The position numbers and the translations under genes were made by a program. The notes under the pieces were generated by a model. The model had not been told where the DNA came from. It saw only the letters and a program-made list of their open reading frames with translations, and did not search any database. A DNA stretch of 64,000 nt from Hydrangea macrophylla (lineage: Eukaryota > Streptophyta > Magnoliopsida > Cornales > Hydrangeaceae), in contig CM066988.1 in the NCBI GenBank assembly GCA_033977485.1, positions 4,548,501 to 4,612,500 of the forward strand, written 5' to 3'. This document shows positions 45,409 to 58,504 of this stretch, in pieces (the first letter of the stretch is position 1; each line of letters opens with the position of its first letter).

Positions 45409-46281
45409 GTGTATATTCAAAATACTTTCAAAATCGTGGTATATTTAGTTATGGGAAACGAATTTTTAAGAGATCATGGATAAGGGGATTAATATCCCTA
45501 ATATCAAGGGATTTCGGTTTAAAAGAGTAATGTGAGAATTTCTCACCTTATATATATATATATATATACAGCTTTGTATATTCAAAATACTTCCAAATTG
45601 TGTTATATACAGTTATGGGAAGCGTATTTTTAAGAGATCATGGATAATGAAATTAATATCCCTAAAATCAACGGATAATTTTCTTAGTATTTAGTGAGAA
45701 TTTCTCAGTTAATATGTAAGAATATTTTCTCATTATTAAGTGAAAAACTTCTCAATATGTTTGCATGTCTTTCTTTTAAAAATAATCATAGTTGTGTTAT
45801 GTATATGCGTAATGGTATTAGCAAAGGTATTTTTTTCGAGTTTTTAATGTAAGGTGAGAAATTTGTGGTTATTTAGTGAGAATTTCTCACCTTTTGTTCA
45901 AATATATACACACATGTAGACCATATGTATCAGAAATTTATCACTTCTCATTAACAAAGTGAGAAGTTCTCACCAAATAACCACAAAATTGATAAGAAAT
46001 TTCCACTTCTGTTCAAAAACAAAAACTTTAATAAGACGAATTCTTTGCGAAACTTCCATTCATATATATATATATATACACACAAACAAATTTCTCACTA
46101 TTATTCTCTTAGAGATCATGAAATTTTCCACATCACTAAAAAACTACAAACAAAACAAATATTATGTATAAAAAAATGAAAAGATTATAGAGGTTAAACG
46201 AACAACTCAAGTTAGTGTTTTAGCCATTGCTGTCATGCAGTCTTCCAATCGTCGTCGTCGTCGAATCGAAAAACTTTTAGT

Positions 46282-46505
46282 GTGAAGCCAAGCCCTAATC
46301 AAAATAATAACCATTTTCTCAAAAAACTCCAATGTTTAAATCGAAGCTACTTGTTCCAAAATTGTGAGAAATTTGTACCAAAATTCTTAGAATACGTAGT
46401 CGATAATGAATCAAGCTTCTGTGTCGACGATCTTCATGAATCACCTATGACGGAAGGTGGTGGACATGGTGTTGCGAAGTCTTCTTTCGTTCTCTCCTTC
46501 AACTT

Positions 46506-46572
<67 letters not shown>

Positions 46573-46596
46573 GTTAATATGGGTTTTGAATTTTAA
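46282..46596 (+). other. Open frame inside the 2.4-kb element
   Basis: A 104-codon frame (FLKKLQCLNRSYLFQNCEKF and onward) ends in microsatellite-coded Ser/Leu and Tyr/Ile. The flanks (CGTCGTCGTCGTCG and a TC-rich tract) resemble a plant gene leader. I do not recognise it, and chance or a captured fragment are both possible. Confidence 0.25.
46511..46572. repeat. (TC)n(TA)n microsatellite
   Basis: TC units at 46511-46549 are followed by TA units to 46572. The order is the reverse complement of the tract at 45339-45406, so the two could pair. Confidence 0.9.
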
Positions 46597-48365
46597 AACC
46601 TTGATTGTGGGAAGTAAATATTATATATGTGTATAGATATATTTCTACATATAATTATATAGGGGTATTTTGGTCCTCAAAATAAATTAGGGACCTATTT
46701 CTAGTTTCATTTTAAAAAGGGTTTAATTTCTAGTTAGGTGTCTATATTAGGACTATATTAAGTTACCCTATTAATTAAGTTGGAAGAAATGATTTAAAGA
46801 ATTGGGAATATGCAAACCAACACTAGATCCCACAACTTTTGTGCATTTGAAAAGCATTTGGCATTTAAGACCGCAGAGTCATTCTTTATTTAAAAATAAA
46901 CTTTCACTAGTCAGGGTCATATCAAGTGTGTCAGGTTTGATATGAAACGACATCGTTTGGTTTAAAGAAAAATAAAAAGGCAATTGGGCAGTATCCAAGT
47001 TCGAATCGTGCCTGCCGCGGACGTGGGTTATTCGGCTTCCAATCCCCACCACTCTGCCACTACACAATTGCATGTCCATTAGTGGATAGAAATATATATA
47101 AACACATATTTGATATATAAATTTTGTCATATGAGTTGTTTGAGTATGCTAGGTGTTTTTTTATGACAAAAGGCATAGTTTGACAATCCACATAATTAGA
47201 TTCTTATTTCAAATATGTTATCTTTTGAGCCTAAGATAGCCATAGTCTATAAACATGTTAAATGGTCATAAACTATAGATACATAGATATTTTTGGCCAT
47301 AAATGGAAAAACAACCCATCTAGATAAATTTGCCCATTTAAGATTAGTGCACAGAAGCTGTGGTTTTTAAGTTTTTATTGCATATCCCCAATTAAAGTTT
47401 TAGCCTACCATTTTGGAATTGAAACTGTCTTCCAAATAAAATTTAAGATAAATTAAATAGATGCACGCAATCACCTCCATTAAAATTAAAGTTGTAAAAC
47501 TAAGGTAAGGGTAAAAACTAATATTATTATATTATTTTCTCCACTTAACATGAGTTGGGGTTGAATTTGTGGAATCTGCAAAATAACAAAGTTTAGTACA
47601 ACTAGGCTAATAAAATATCCATAAATGGAAATACTGAACCAAAAATAAAATATTAAACCTTTGACTTTGGATTCTTGTGGGGTCACAGTGGTTGAACTCC
47701 AAGAACACAAATAAGGTCAAACCAAATCCTAATCTAATTTAGGAGTGAGATATGGATATGGTGTGCTTGGGACTTTAGTAGGTGATTATAACAACTACGT
47801 GGCTAAGAAATCTGGCATTTAATTGCAAAATCTGTCTTCTAGTGAATAGAAATATTGCTATATAACTTGAAAATTTGGGGTTTCAAATTATTTTAGGGGA
47901 CAACTATAAGTACTAACTAGACTAAAAATATTAAATCAAACTTTAATAGGAATATTTTACTACTACAAATTGACAAAGGTTGTACAAGAAAACAAATATT
48001 TTTATTTTAAGAAATACAGTACACAAAGTTTTGCTACATACTTTTTGAACATGAAATCATCAATTACATAAGAGTAAATTTTTACAACTACTAGAACTAG
48101 AAAAGGCAAAAAAAAATCTAAAGTTTCCTATTTCTAGGGACAATATGAAGTGCTCACATGATAACCTTCCTATACTATTCTCTCCCTAACAGTGTATGTT
48201 GTGAAGTTGTGTTTGTGGTTGTTAGCAATAGGCGTTCATCTTTCGTTGTGAGGCCCTATTTAAACCATTTTCTCTTTTTCAGTGTATCTCTCTCAAGAGA
48301 AGCTAAATTTTTTTTTTTAAAGAAAAAAGATAAAACAAACAAACAGGCATTAATCCTGAAACCGT

Positions 48366-48378
48366 CCCCCCCCCCCCC
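48366..48378 (-). promoter_or_regulatory. G13 polypurine tract of Athila element
   Basis: Thirteen C on the plus strand give an unbroken G run on the minus strand, then ACGG, between integrase and the 3' LTR. Its position fits a polypurine tract. The unusually pure run may be homopolymer expansion. Confidence 0.55.
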
Positions 48379-48586
48379 AACTGAGTTTGACATTGTCCTC
48401 AATGAGTGAGATGAGAAAAAGAAGCCAAGGATAAAACCTGTAACAAAAAGAAATAAACAAAGAAAAGATAGAATAATGATGACAAAATTAATTTATATAT
48501 AAAAAGTTATCTAATTAAGAGTATAGGACTATGAAAACATAAATACTCTGATACACCATGTCATATACCAATTTTGTTTTAAGATA

Positions 48587-49992
48587 TTAAGGAGCATTAT
48601 AGTTGGGGTCCTCCAAAGGAATGGACTCCAACTCAGGTTCAAATCCTTCTAAAAATGGTTTTGATCTATGTCCACTAACTTTAAATGTATTTCCATCTTT
48701 AGGATCCTCAATCTCGACAGTTCCATAAGGATAAACATATTTAACTATGCATAGACCAATCCATCGAGATTTCATCTTTTCTCTAAAAAGATGTAGCCTT
48801 GAGTCATATAATAGAACTTTTTGCGAGGGGGTAAATCTTTTGCACAGAAGATTCTTATTATGATACATTTTAGTTCTTGCTTGATGAATTCGAGCATTAT
48901 CATATGCGTCTTTACGAATTTCTTCAAGCTCACTTAATTGTAATTTTCTTAAAATTCCTCCCTCTTCAATTTTATAATTTAAAGTCCTAGTAGCTTAATA
49001 TGCCTTATTTTCTAATTCTACTGGTAGATGACAAGCTTTTCCATAGACAAGTCTGTATGGAAACATCCCCAAATGGGTCTTATAAGCAGTTCTATATGCT
49101 CATAAAGCATCTGTTAATTTTGAAGACCAGTCTTTACGATTAGAATTCACAGTTTTTTCGAGAATATGCTTAATTTTTCTATTAGCTAATTCAACTTGCC
49201 CATTTGTTTGTGGATGGTATGCAGTTGACACCTTGTGGGTCACTCCATATCTTTTCATTAACTTTTCAAATGGCTTGTTACAGAAATGAGTTCCTTGATC
49301 ACTTATTATTGCTTTTGGAGTTCCAAATTGAGAAAGTATATTATCTTTTAAAAATGCAATAATTGTACGGTGATCATTCTTTCTTGTAGGAATAGCTTCT
49401 ACCCATTTTAAAACATATTCGACTGCTAATAAAATATATTCATATTGGCAAGATGGAGGAAAAGGTCCCATAAAGTCAATGCCCCAACAATCAAATACTT
49501 CAATTGTAATTATAGGGGTCATTGGCATTTGATTTATTTTTGTAATATTGCCCAACATTTGGCAGCGGTTACAAGCCTTACAATATAAATATGAATCTTT
49601 AAATAGAGTTGGTCAATATAAATCACTTTGTAAAATTTTCATGGCAGTCACTCGAGATGAAAAATGTCCTCCACAAAAGGACGAATAACACATGAAAAGT
49701 ACATTTTTGATTTCTTCATTAGGAACACATTTCCTAATTATCTGATCAGCACAATATTTAAACAGATATGGGTCATCAAAGTAGAAATGCCTAGCAATAG
49801 CTAGAAATCTCTTTTATCTGATGATGACCAATTGCTTGGTATTTTTCCAGTTACTAAATAATTAACAAGATCATCATACCATGGCAGAGAAGTCACAGAA
49901 AATAACTGTTCATCAGGAAAAGAGTCCTGAATAGGTAGGGGTTCACTAGTATTGTCATCAAAAGTGAGGCGAGATAAGTGATCAGCTACCAC
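48587..49992 (-). pseudogene. pol: Athila integrase
   Basis: After the RNase H end (VADHLSRL, near 49985) come zinc-finger residues (GGHFSS, CKACNRC, around 49570-49680). The core follows with GIDFMGPFPP, ISDQGTHFCNKPFE and STAYHPQTNGQVE (49100-49558). TGA near 49097-49099 replaces the Trp usual after DAL. The C-terminal part (KVLLYDSRLHLF, VEIEDPKDGNTFKV) runs to 48587. Other stops lie at about 49000 and 49612. It would insert element DNA into chromosomes; it is not intact. Confidence 0.88.
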
Positions 49993-50034
49993 ATTATCTA
50001 CTCCTTTTTTGTCTTTAATTATTAAGTTAAATTC

Positions 50035-50439
50035 CTATAGTAGGAGTATCCACCTAATAAGCCTAGGTTTAGTGTCTTTCTTTGAAAGTAGGTATTTCAG
50101 AGCTAAATGGTCCGTAAAACAGACAATAGGGGAACCAATCAAGCATTGCCTAAATTTATTAAGCGCGAATACCACGGCTAGTAATTCTTTTTCAGTAGTT
50201 GAGTAGTTGATTTGAGCACTATCCAGAGTTCTACTGGTGTAGTATATAACTGATGCCTTTTTATCCTTTCTCTGCCCTAGGACAGCTCCAATGGAAAAGT
50301 CGCTAGCATCACACATTAATTCAAATGGTAAGCTCCAATCAAGAGATTTCATAATAGGTGCAGTAGTGAGATGCTCTTTTAATTGCTCAAAGGAGTTTTG
50401 ACGTTCTTTAGTCCATTCAAAAGGTGTGTCTTTGGCCAA
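50035..50439 (-). pseudogene. pol: Athila RNase H
   Basis: 134 codons carry PFEWTKERQNSFEQLK, then LMCDASDFSIGAVLGQ, STTEKELLAVVFALNKF and FTDHLALKYLL. These are the acidic residues of RNase H. Stops at about 50490 and 50033 separate it from RT and integrase. Confidence 0.88.
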
Positions 50440-50484
50440 TAATTGACATAAAGGTCTAGAAATAGTACTGAAATTTTTTATAAA

Positions 50485-51300
50485 TCAGCGATAAAAACCT
50501 ACATGTCCTAAGAATGAACGGATGTCTTTTACAGTTTCGGGAATAGGTAAATTAGCTATAAGATCTATTTTGGCTTTGTCTACCTGTATCCCATTTTCAG
50601 AAATAATGTGTCCTAAGACAATACCTTTAGTGACCATAAAATGACATTTTTCCCAATTTAAAACTAAACTTTTTTCTTCACATCTCTGGAGAACTTTCTG
50701 AAGATTGCTATGGCAACCATCATAGGATTTGCCAAAAATTGAAAAATCATCCTTAAAAACTTCTAAATTCTTTTCTACCATATCACTGAAAATACTTAGC
50801 ATACACCTTTGAAAGGTCGCAGGTGCGTTGCAAAGACCAAAGGGCATTCGGCGATAGGCGAAAGTTCCAAATGGACATGTGAAAGTAGTTTTTTCCTGAT
50901 CTTCTAGAGCAATCTCTATTTGATTGTAACCACTATAATCATCTAGAAAATAGTAATACTTATGGCCTGCTATTCTTTCTACCATTTGATCCATAAAAGT
51001 TAAAGGAAAGCGATCCATATGGGTTACGGCATTGAGTTTTCTGTAGTCTATACATACATGCCATCCAGTAGTGACACGAGTGGGAATTAATTCTCCCTTT
51101 GAATTCGGAACAACTGTAATTCCTGTTTTCTTTGGCACAACTTGTGTTGGACTTACCCATTTATTGTCGGATATTGAATATATAATACTCATGTCGAGTA
51201 GCTTGAGAACTTCCTTCTTAACTACCTCCTGCATAATAGGATTAAGCCTTCTTTGCATTTCTCTTGAGGTTTTTGCATTATCTTCAAGATAAATATTGTG
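50485..51300 (-). pseudogene. pol: Athila reverse transcriptase
   Basis: The frame includes [71 protein letters not shown] and LGHIISENGI, in Athila order. The catalytic box reads FKDDF where the family normally has FMDDF. The conserved lead-in starts upstream of 51258, around 51300 or beyond. The frame breaks at 50485, within the GFYRRFI region. Confidence 0.9.
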
Positions 51301-51561
51301 AGTGCATATTGAAGGGTTTATTCCTTTTAAATCTGCTATACTCCAACCAATGGCACTTTTATACTTCTAAAGCATACTAATGAGTTTATTTTCTTGATTG
51401 GAGTCTAGAAGAGATGAGATTATTACGGGATAAGTATTATTAATACCAAGGAAAGCATATTTAAGCTCTTTAGGGAGTTCTTTTAATTCCAACTGTGGAG
51501 TTTGTAAATTAGATGGAAGTGTTAATGTAGTCTTTGGTGGTAAAGGTTCAAAATGTGTGGT

Positions 51562-52475
51562 CTACATTGCTTCTTGAATTATTTTTTCTGTTGAATCTTC
51601 ATTAAAACATACTTGACTCATAAGATGTTTTTGTAGATTATTACTGTCTAGTTTTTGAATAGAGTTATTAATAACAGATTCTACTGGATCATTGTAACAA
51701 GTCAAGTTAAAATATTCTCTTGATAGAGATTCAATAGCATGAACTTCTTCAATATTCTCATCTTCTTCTTGATGTTGTGGATTAGAAAAAACTTTAATAT
51801 TTAAAGTTATATTTTCAAATACTACAGCCATCATACCACTACGGATTCGAATAGTGGCATCAATGGTAGCCAAGAAGAGCCTTCCAAAAATGACTGGTAT
51901 TTGCACATTAGTATCTAAAACTGGTTCTGTATCAAGGATGACAATCTACTGAAAAAATAAAATTTTCAACTTTGACAAGAACATCTTCCAGAATTACTCA
52001 CAGATATTTTGTAGATCTATCAGCAAGTTGTAATACCATGCGAGTAGACTTTAGCTCACCTAATCCAAGTTCTTGATAAACAGAATAAGGAAGCAAGTTC
52101 ACACTAGCTCCTAAGTCAAGGAGTGCGTGATTGATTTTGTGATTTCCAATAATACACGATATTGTTGGTGTACCTGGGTCTTTAAATTTAATTTGTTGGT
52201 AAATTATGTTGTATGATGGAATTTATTTCTTCAACGAAGTCAGCGGAATACACATCCCTTCTTACATTTTGCTTACGTTTGACAGTACATAAATCTTTTA
52301 AGAATTTTGCATAAGTAGGTACTTTATTAATCGCATCTATGAGAGGAACATTAATGTGTACTTGTTTAAATAATTCTAAATATTCCTGATTCTTAGTATC
52401 TTGGTGTTTTCTTAAACATTGTGGATAAGGAATTTGAGGAGAATATTCAGGAGTTTCCTCTGTTTCTTTTTCCAC
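51562..52475 (-). pseudogene. pro: Athila protease region
   Basis: The frame at 52188-52475 (PTYAKFLKDLCTVKRK) is the conserved lead-in. After a frame change near 52190 comes ALLDLGASVNLLPYSVYQ, with the active-site D-L-G-A coded at 52106-52117. A stop near 52000 and a frame change near 51950 follow, then QIPVIFGRLFLATIDA (51870-51906) and an acidic tail to 51562. It would cut the polyprotein; it cannot be read in one frame. Confidence 0.85.
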
Positions 52476-52740
52476 TTGTAAATCAAATGTTTCATTTTCT
52501 TGAAAAATTTGCTATTTTTCAAGGGTTTCAACTTCAACTTCATTATCAATTTTATCTTCATCTATTTCTTCATCAATTTCTTGCATATTATCATCCTTAT
52601 TTGTATGCTCAATTTCTTCTAAAGAAGGTAAAATTTCTTGTCCAACAGCCTTACCACTTCTTAGTACAGTTATAGCTTTTACTTGTTCATGTTGACTATT
52701 ACCAGAAGTTGAGGGATCACCTTGTGGTTGTCCCCTTGGA

Positions 52741-54148
52741 TTAGGTTGTGGTTGGGCAAGAAAAAAAAATGCATTTTCCTTTAGAATCGTGTTGATTATT
52801 AACCCTATCCACAGATGTTTGTAGTTTTCCCATGATTTGTATTAATTGTTGCATCATAGACTGTAAAGGTTCCTCTTGCACTTTCTTGTGCGGAGGCACA
52901 TAAACATTAGAATTTTGCTGTGTATTAGGATATGTATTTTGTGTTAGTTGAAATTGAGGAAGATGAGGTAAATATTGATTATTTTGAGGAGGTTGGTGTT
53001 GAGTCTGAAATTGTAGAATACCCTCTTTTGTATACATGTGATTTGGAGGATTTCTCCAGTTTGACTGGTATGAATTACCATAGGAGTTTTGGGGACTCCT
53101 ATAATTATTCACAGCATTTATCTCTACTGGAGCAATTTCTTGAAAATTTGAACTGTTAGGACATTCATTCGTAGGATGTCCAAACGTATGACAATTGTCA
53201 CAAAGATCTCTTTTCTTCTTAGGTGTATTATTTTTTTCTACTATTATAGCTTCTACTTTACGTGCTAATTCTTCATATTTCAGTGTTAATTCATCTTCTG
53301 ATTGTAATTAGTATAAATTTTAACTTTTTTCGTTCTACCAATTTCTTCTTTTTCCCACTGGGAAGCATTTTCGCTAAGCAAATCAAAATATGATTCAACT
53401 TCATCGGTAGTTTTACTCAAAAAATTCTCCTTGACACATAGTTTCAACTAATTTCTTTGATTTTGGTTCTAATCCTTCATAAAAGAAATTAAGTAGATGC
53501 CATTTTTCAAATCCATGATGTGGACAAGCTAGTAGGAGATCTTTAAAACATTCCCAAACTTCAGGGAATGGTTCCTTTTCTTTTTGTTTAATTTGACGCA
53601 TCATGCTATTAGTTAAATTTTTTGGATAGAATTTTTTTTAGAAAGGCTTCATTCATATCATGCCATGAAGTTATAGATCTAAGACGGAGAGATAAAAGCC
53701 AAGCTTTAGCTTTATGTTTTAAAGAAAAAGGAAAAAGCTTAAGACGGATTATTTCAATAGGACAGCTTTGATCAGAGAACGTACTACAAACTTCTTCAAA
53801 TTCACGAATATGTAAATAAGCACGTTCTGACCCCATTTCATGGAAAGTTGGTAAGAGTGGAATCATGCCTTGTCTAAAGTGAAAATTTCCTGTATGTCTA
53901 GGTAGAGTGATGCAAGAAGGAGTGATGTTTCTTTCTAGGGTAAATAAACCACGTAAATGACGTTATTCACGTTCTGGTAAAACAAATTGTGGTATATTTT
54001 CCCCCTGCTCACTATGAGCATCATCAACGATTCCTTCTGGTCCTTCAATTTCTGCCATTATTCTAGGAAATTGTATACTAGATGAATCAGTAGAAATATT
54101 AGAATTATGTGGTACTTGATATAAAGCCTCAGTAGTATCTAAGGACAT
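52741..54148 (-). pseudogene. gag: Athila gag
   Basis: A possible N-terminal piece (53963-54148) is followed by the capsid domain in pieces: YLHIREFEEVCSTFSDQ and IIRLKLFPFSLKHKAKAWL (53609-53866), then LLLACPHHGFEKWHLLNFF and FYEGLEPKSKKLVETMCQG (53413-53604). A zinc knuckle lies at 53161-53202 and a Gln/Asn/Pro-rich part at 52741-53112. Frame changes at about 53605 and 53410 break it. The order and motifs match Athila Gag. Confidence 0.87.
53161..53202 (-). other. CCHC zinc knuckle of Athila Gag
   Basis: The minus strand codes CDNCHTFGHPTNEC, a perfect C-X2-C-X4-H-X4-C knuckle that would bind element RNA. All four ligands are kept although the rest of gag is broken. Confidence 0.9.
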
Positions 54149-54179
54149 ATGAATTAAAAGAAAAATTAAGTTTTTAAAA

Positions 54180-54211
<32 letters not shown>

Positions 54212-54532
54212 TAAGTAAAAAAAAACTTTTTTTTATTTTATTTTATATACTTTATTTTTTTTTATATATTTTTTTGTAGAAGAGAGGTTTATATAGGTAT
54301 ATATATGCTTCTTTTTTTAGAAGATAAACACTTACATACTTATAAATATATATATTCATATATTTTTCACAAGGAAAAATTATATATAGTTTTTTTAAAT
54401 TATTATTATTATATATATTTTTTAAAAGACTAGATTATTTATAAGGTAAAATAGGTATATATATAGATATAGATATAGTAGGAAAAATAGTTTTAAACCT
54501 AACTTTTTTTATTTATTATTTTTATTAACCGT
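54149..54532. other. Athila leader, AT-rich
   Basis: Between the primer-binding site and gag lies an AT-rich leader with an ATT repeat at 54178-54210 and several ATATAT tracts. No coding sequence is seen. Confidence 0.6.
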
Positions 54533-54550
54533 TCCCCTACAACGGCGCCA
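54533..54550 (-). promoter_or_regulatory. Athila primer-binding site (tRNA-Asp type)
   Basis: The minus strand reads TGGCGCCGTTGTAGGGG, close to TGGCGCCGTTGCCGGGG, the aspartate tRNA complement used by Athila elements. It lies six bases from the LTR end. Confidence 0.88.
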
Positions 54551-54957
54551 AAAACTTGACGATATCCTATTGACGCGTTTTCTTATCACACCCAAGTGTA
54601 GGTGATCGTACAAGTAATCAAGTTTTGGAAGTCCAGGTCGAACCCACAGGGAATGGGAAACAAAGATAGGCAATAACTATTTTGTCACTTAAAAAGAAAA
54701 TAAAAGATGATGGATTTTTGTGGGGTTTTACTAACTACTAGTTTTTATATTTTTTGCAATAAAACTAATTAAAATCTATTTTTTTCCTAAGTAGTTTACG
54801 GTAAAGATTTTAACAGTGCAAAATAAATTAATAAGATACTAGTAAGAAAAGGAAGAAAAAGAAATAAAAGCTAAATTTTTGTGAGATAAACGTTTTGGAT
54901 TTAATACTAGCGAAAGATAGAAATAATACAAATATTTAAGCAAAGTTATTAAAAACA

Positions 54958-57900
54958 TGTCACGCCCCGGAAACCGAAGCGCGAGGAAAGAGAAAATATA
55001 GAGAGAAAAGAATTAAAATCCAATCACAATGCGTAAGCGACTTTGGAAACCCACGGGGTTTCCTACAAGGATGACTTACTAATACATAAACCCAAAATGG
55101 ACTTACATGTTAACGAGTCCATCAAAGATGAAAGCATTTGAAAATCACATTAAAAGACTTTCCGAGCAAGCACTATATCAAGGAGAAAATGAAAAATTAC
55201 AATTAATTTGATAAAAGGTCATTTTTGACAGTTGCTGAATTTTAAAATACCCATAAGTGACTATATCTTTGAAATTTTCACATTCTGTTCGCTTAAGTTC
55301 ATGTAAAATTTGATTCTGCACAACTTTTGTCTAATGACATTTTTTCCAATTCTGCACCATTTGGGCAGAAAATTGAAATGATAGTAGCAGTTTTTATTTG
55401 ACAGCAACTTTGACAGCATAAGGACCATTTTTGGATAGTTGCTGAATTTTAAAACACCCGTAAGTGACTATATCTTTGAAATTTTCACATTATGTTCGCG
55501 ACTGTCCATGTAAAATTTGATTTTGCAGAACTTTTGACTAATGACATTTTTTCCAATTCTTCACCATTTGGGCAGAAAATTGAAATATCAGTAGCAGTTT
55601 TTATTTGACAACAGCTTTGACAGCTTTTCGAAACATTCCCAACATTGCTAAATTCTCAAGTTTAAACATCAATATATGACTAAACAAGTCCTAAATGACA
55701 TATAACACGTGCCTAGACCAAACGGAACTTCATGTACTCGAAATTTATTAAAAACGAGAAGTGAAAGAAATAAAGAGAGGAAAAAGGGGAGAGGGAGAGA
55801 TTGGGAGGGAGATATAGAGAGAGATAGGGAGAGTGATATAGGGAATGTATTCTAAACACACACACACACATGTGTATTTTCACATTCGGAAACATTTTAA
55901 AAACATATATATACATAATTCCAACATAAGTAAAAGGAAAGAATATTTGAGAAAGGGAAAGAGATCAAAGAGGGGAAAGGAGAGAAAGAGAATGGGAGAG
56001 ATTTAGAACGTTTAAATGTTTGAAACCTTGTTGGAATTAAAAGAGGGGTTTGATCCGGCAAGGACACAACTATAAAACGAACTAAACTACAACAAAAGAA
56101 AACTCATAAAAGCAACCACCCAAACCAATCCGGCAAGGATTCAAACAAAAGAGAAAAACAAACATTAATGGACATGTAAATCAAAAAGACAAGGACTTAA
56201 AGAGGTTCAACGACCTCAGAAAGTAAATACATCATCATAAAGTGAGTTTAGCAATTGAAAGAAATAACCATGAAAGCAAGGGCTAACACTTGTCCCATTA
56301 AATTCAAAGAAGCTTCTCAAATATAAGAGATAAGAGCCTAAGCTCACGAAGTTTTTGTAAAACCTTAATACTCTAAGTTTCAAAGCATTAAACATTTACA
56401 AACTTCCAAAATGACTGAATCAACAAGAGAGCTATTCATATACATAACTAAGTATGAGTCTTCAAAATAGAACAAAATGCCTCATAGTTCACGCGTCGGG
56501 TCACATATGCCCTTTGCCCTTATCAAGCTTACTTGAAAAATGTTTTGTCGTTTTTATGAGAATGACGGCTCGTAGAAAACATTATAACAAGTCTATATGC
56601 TATCCATGACTAAAATGAAATGAGGTGCAATGAATCGCCACCATGGCTACAATGAAATGTTTAAAGCCGCAAAGCTATGTGTGACAAATGCACATCTCTC
56701 TCGTTACCGGACCATGAGCCACCCACGCATGGAGTGTAGCATACCAACTTCCGGGAGCTACCCGAATATAGTTTGGAGTTTGAATGTTTCTAAGGGTCAT
56801 TCTCCCTGTCTCACATCACAACCCATGTCCGGATTTCTTAAATCAAATTCCCACACATGGGGTTTTTCTCTCTTTTCCAAATAAAACATTTATGTCGTGA
56901 TACATGAATGCTTGTCGATTAGGCCTCAATGCATATAATGTTAACAATGGCATTAAAGATGATCCACTACAATAGACTAAGCAATTATTTAGTCCATTAG
57001 ACATGATATCAAGAACTTCAAAGACTGTAATTAAATTTCATAATTTAACGTTCTTAACAAGAATTTCTATACTAACGTCCTAGCATGCTTTTACACATAA
57101 AGGAAGCATCCTAGGCACGTCTAGCATCACATAATCAACTATAGAACAACCAAACATGTAAATTCACAATTAGGCATATAACCCTAAATTTACAACTTTG
57201 GGGAAAACCTAATGCATGTGTCTAAATTATTCTCATAACATCATTTTAATTACATTTAACACCCCAAATTTTCAACTAGTACAACCAAAGCATATAATTC
57301 ACATTTAGGCAAAAATCCCTAACATTATAACTTTGTGGAAATGTCCTAATACATATGTCTAAGTTCTCTCCTAGCATAAAAGTGAACTCAAGGCATCTTA
57401 GACAAGTATAACATATATAATTGCACAATGTAAATCAACCTCAAAGCTTAGCTTACAAAAATCAATGGCAACTCAAGAGAGCCAAGTAAATCCAAAATAG
57501 CTTCAATGCTTGTGCTAGAATCTTGAAGGATGCTTCAAATATGCACCACTAATCAAGAACAACCCAAGGTTAGGATAGAAATCATGAAACTAACAAACCC
57601 TAGGTTGTTAGAGATTGGGAAAACTTACCCACATAAGAAATCCTCCATAGAAATGGTTAGGATATGAAAGAGAGACTCTATATACTCCAAGGAAGCTATA
57701 AAAGAGAAGAGAAATTCAATCAAATCCCAAAATTTTGAAATCTAGTGAAACCCTAGAATTTGGGGGTTTTCTAGTATGTTTACCAAATGATGATTCCAAG
57801 CTCTAGGATGATTAGAGATGCTAAATAATGAAGTTCTTGACAATCCCTTGAAATCTTGAAGAATAAAGCTTGAAAGAGAAGGAGAACTATGGAGGTTATT

Positions 57901-58273
57901 GTCTCTTGAAAGGAGAAGAAGAAGAAGAAGAAGAAGAAGAAATGAAGGAGAAGAAAAACTAATATGAAGGAGTGGGAGAGAGAGGTTTGACCGGCCATAT
58001 AGGGGAGTGGGGTGGGATCCACTCTCTTGTATGCTCAAAAAATAAAATGTTTGGTACTGCAATGGACAGTCTGACCCAACACTGTAACCCCAAAATTAAA
58101 TAAACACATCCACAGGCACAGAAAATAATTTTAAAGCACATGAAAGGCAAAATAAAATAATTTAGTCATGCTCTGGAATTTAAAAAAAAAATACAGTCAA
58201 ATACACTAATGGTCCACAACAGGAAAAGCAAAATTACTCCATTACCCTTAATTAAAAATTCTGAAATATTACA
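54958..58273 (-). mobile_element. Solo LTR, family B, inside Athila LTR
   Basis: It begins TGTCACGCCCCGGAAACC and ends TGAAATATTACA. It is flanked by AAACA at 54953-54957 and 58274-58278. It matches the family-B LTRs but is more diverged and longer (3316 bp), in part from a 205-bp tandem duplication. A GAA tract lies at 57914-57941. No internal region is attached. Confidence 0.88.
55216..55630. repeat. 205-bp tandem duplication in solo LTR
   Basis: The stretch from CATTTTTGACAGTTGCTGAA through TCTGCACCATTTGGGCAG occurs at about 55216-55420 and again at 55421-55630, with scattered differences. Other family-B LTRs have one copy. Confidence 0.8.
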
Positions 58274-58504
58274 AAACAGGAAATATTAATTAAGTTGGAA
58301 GAAATGATTTAAAGAATTGGGAATATGCAAACCAACACTAGATCCCACAACTTTTATGCATTTGAAAAGCATTTGGCCTTTAAGACCGCAGAGTCATTCT
58401 GTATTTAAAAATAAACTTTCACTAGTCAGGGTCATATCAAGTGTGTCAGGTTTGATATGAAACGACGTCGTTTGGTTTAAAGAAAAATAAAAAGGCAATT
58501 GGGC

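Larger units (their letters stand above)
44349..46768. mobile_element. 2.4-kb non-autonomous element with 9-bp duplication
   Basis: TATTAATTA flanks it at 44340-44348 and 46769-46777. The other Athila LTR shows the empty site at 58281-58298. A 9-bp duplication is typical of Mutator-like elements, but clear terminal inverted repeats are not seen. It holds a 150-bp direct repeat (about 44690-44830 and 45195-45345), four phrases like AGAGATCATGGATAA, and many GTGAGAAATT/TTTCTCAC units. No transposase is seen. Confidence 0.7.
43933..48345 (-). mobile_element. Athila 3' LTR with insertion, end altered
   Basis: 43933-44339 and 46778-48254 match 54557-54957 and 58279-59766. From 48255 the match fades. 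The last 300-500 bases present in the other LTR (59767-60271) are missing or rearranged here, next to the polypurine tract. The internal end near 48345 is therefore approximate. Confidence 0.75.
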
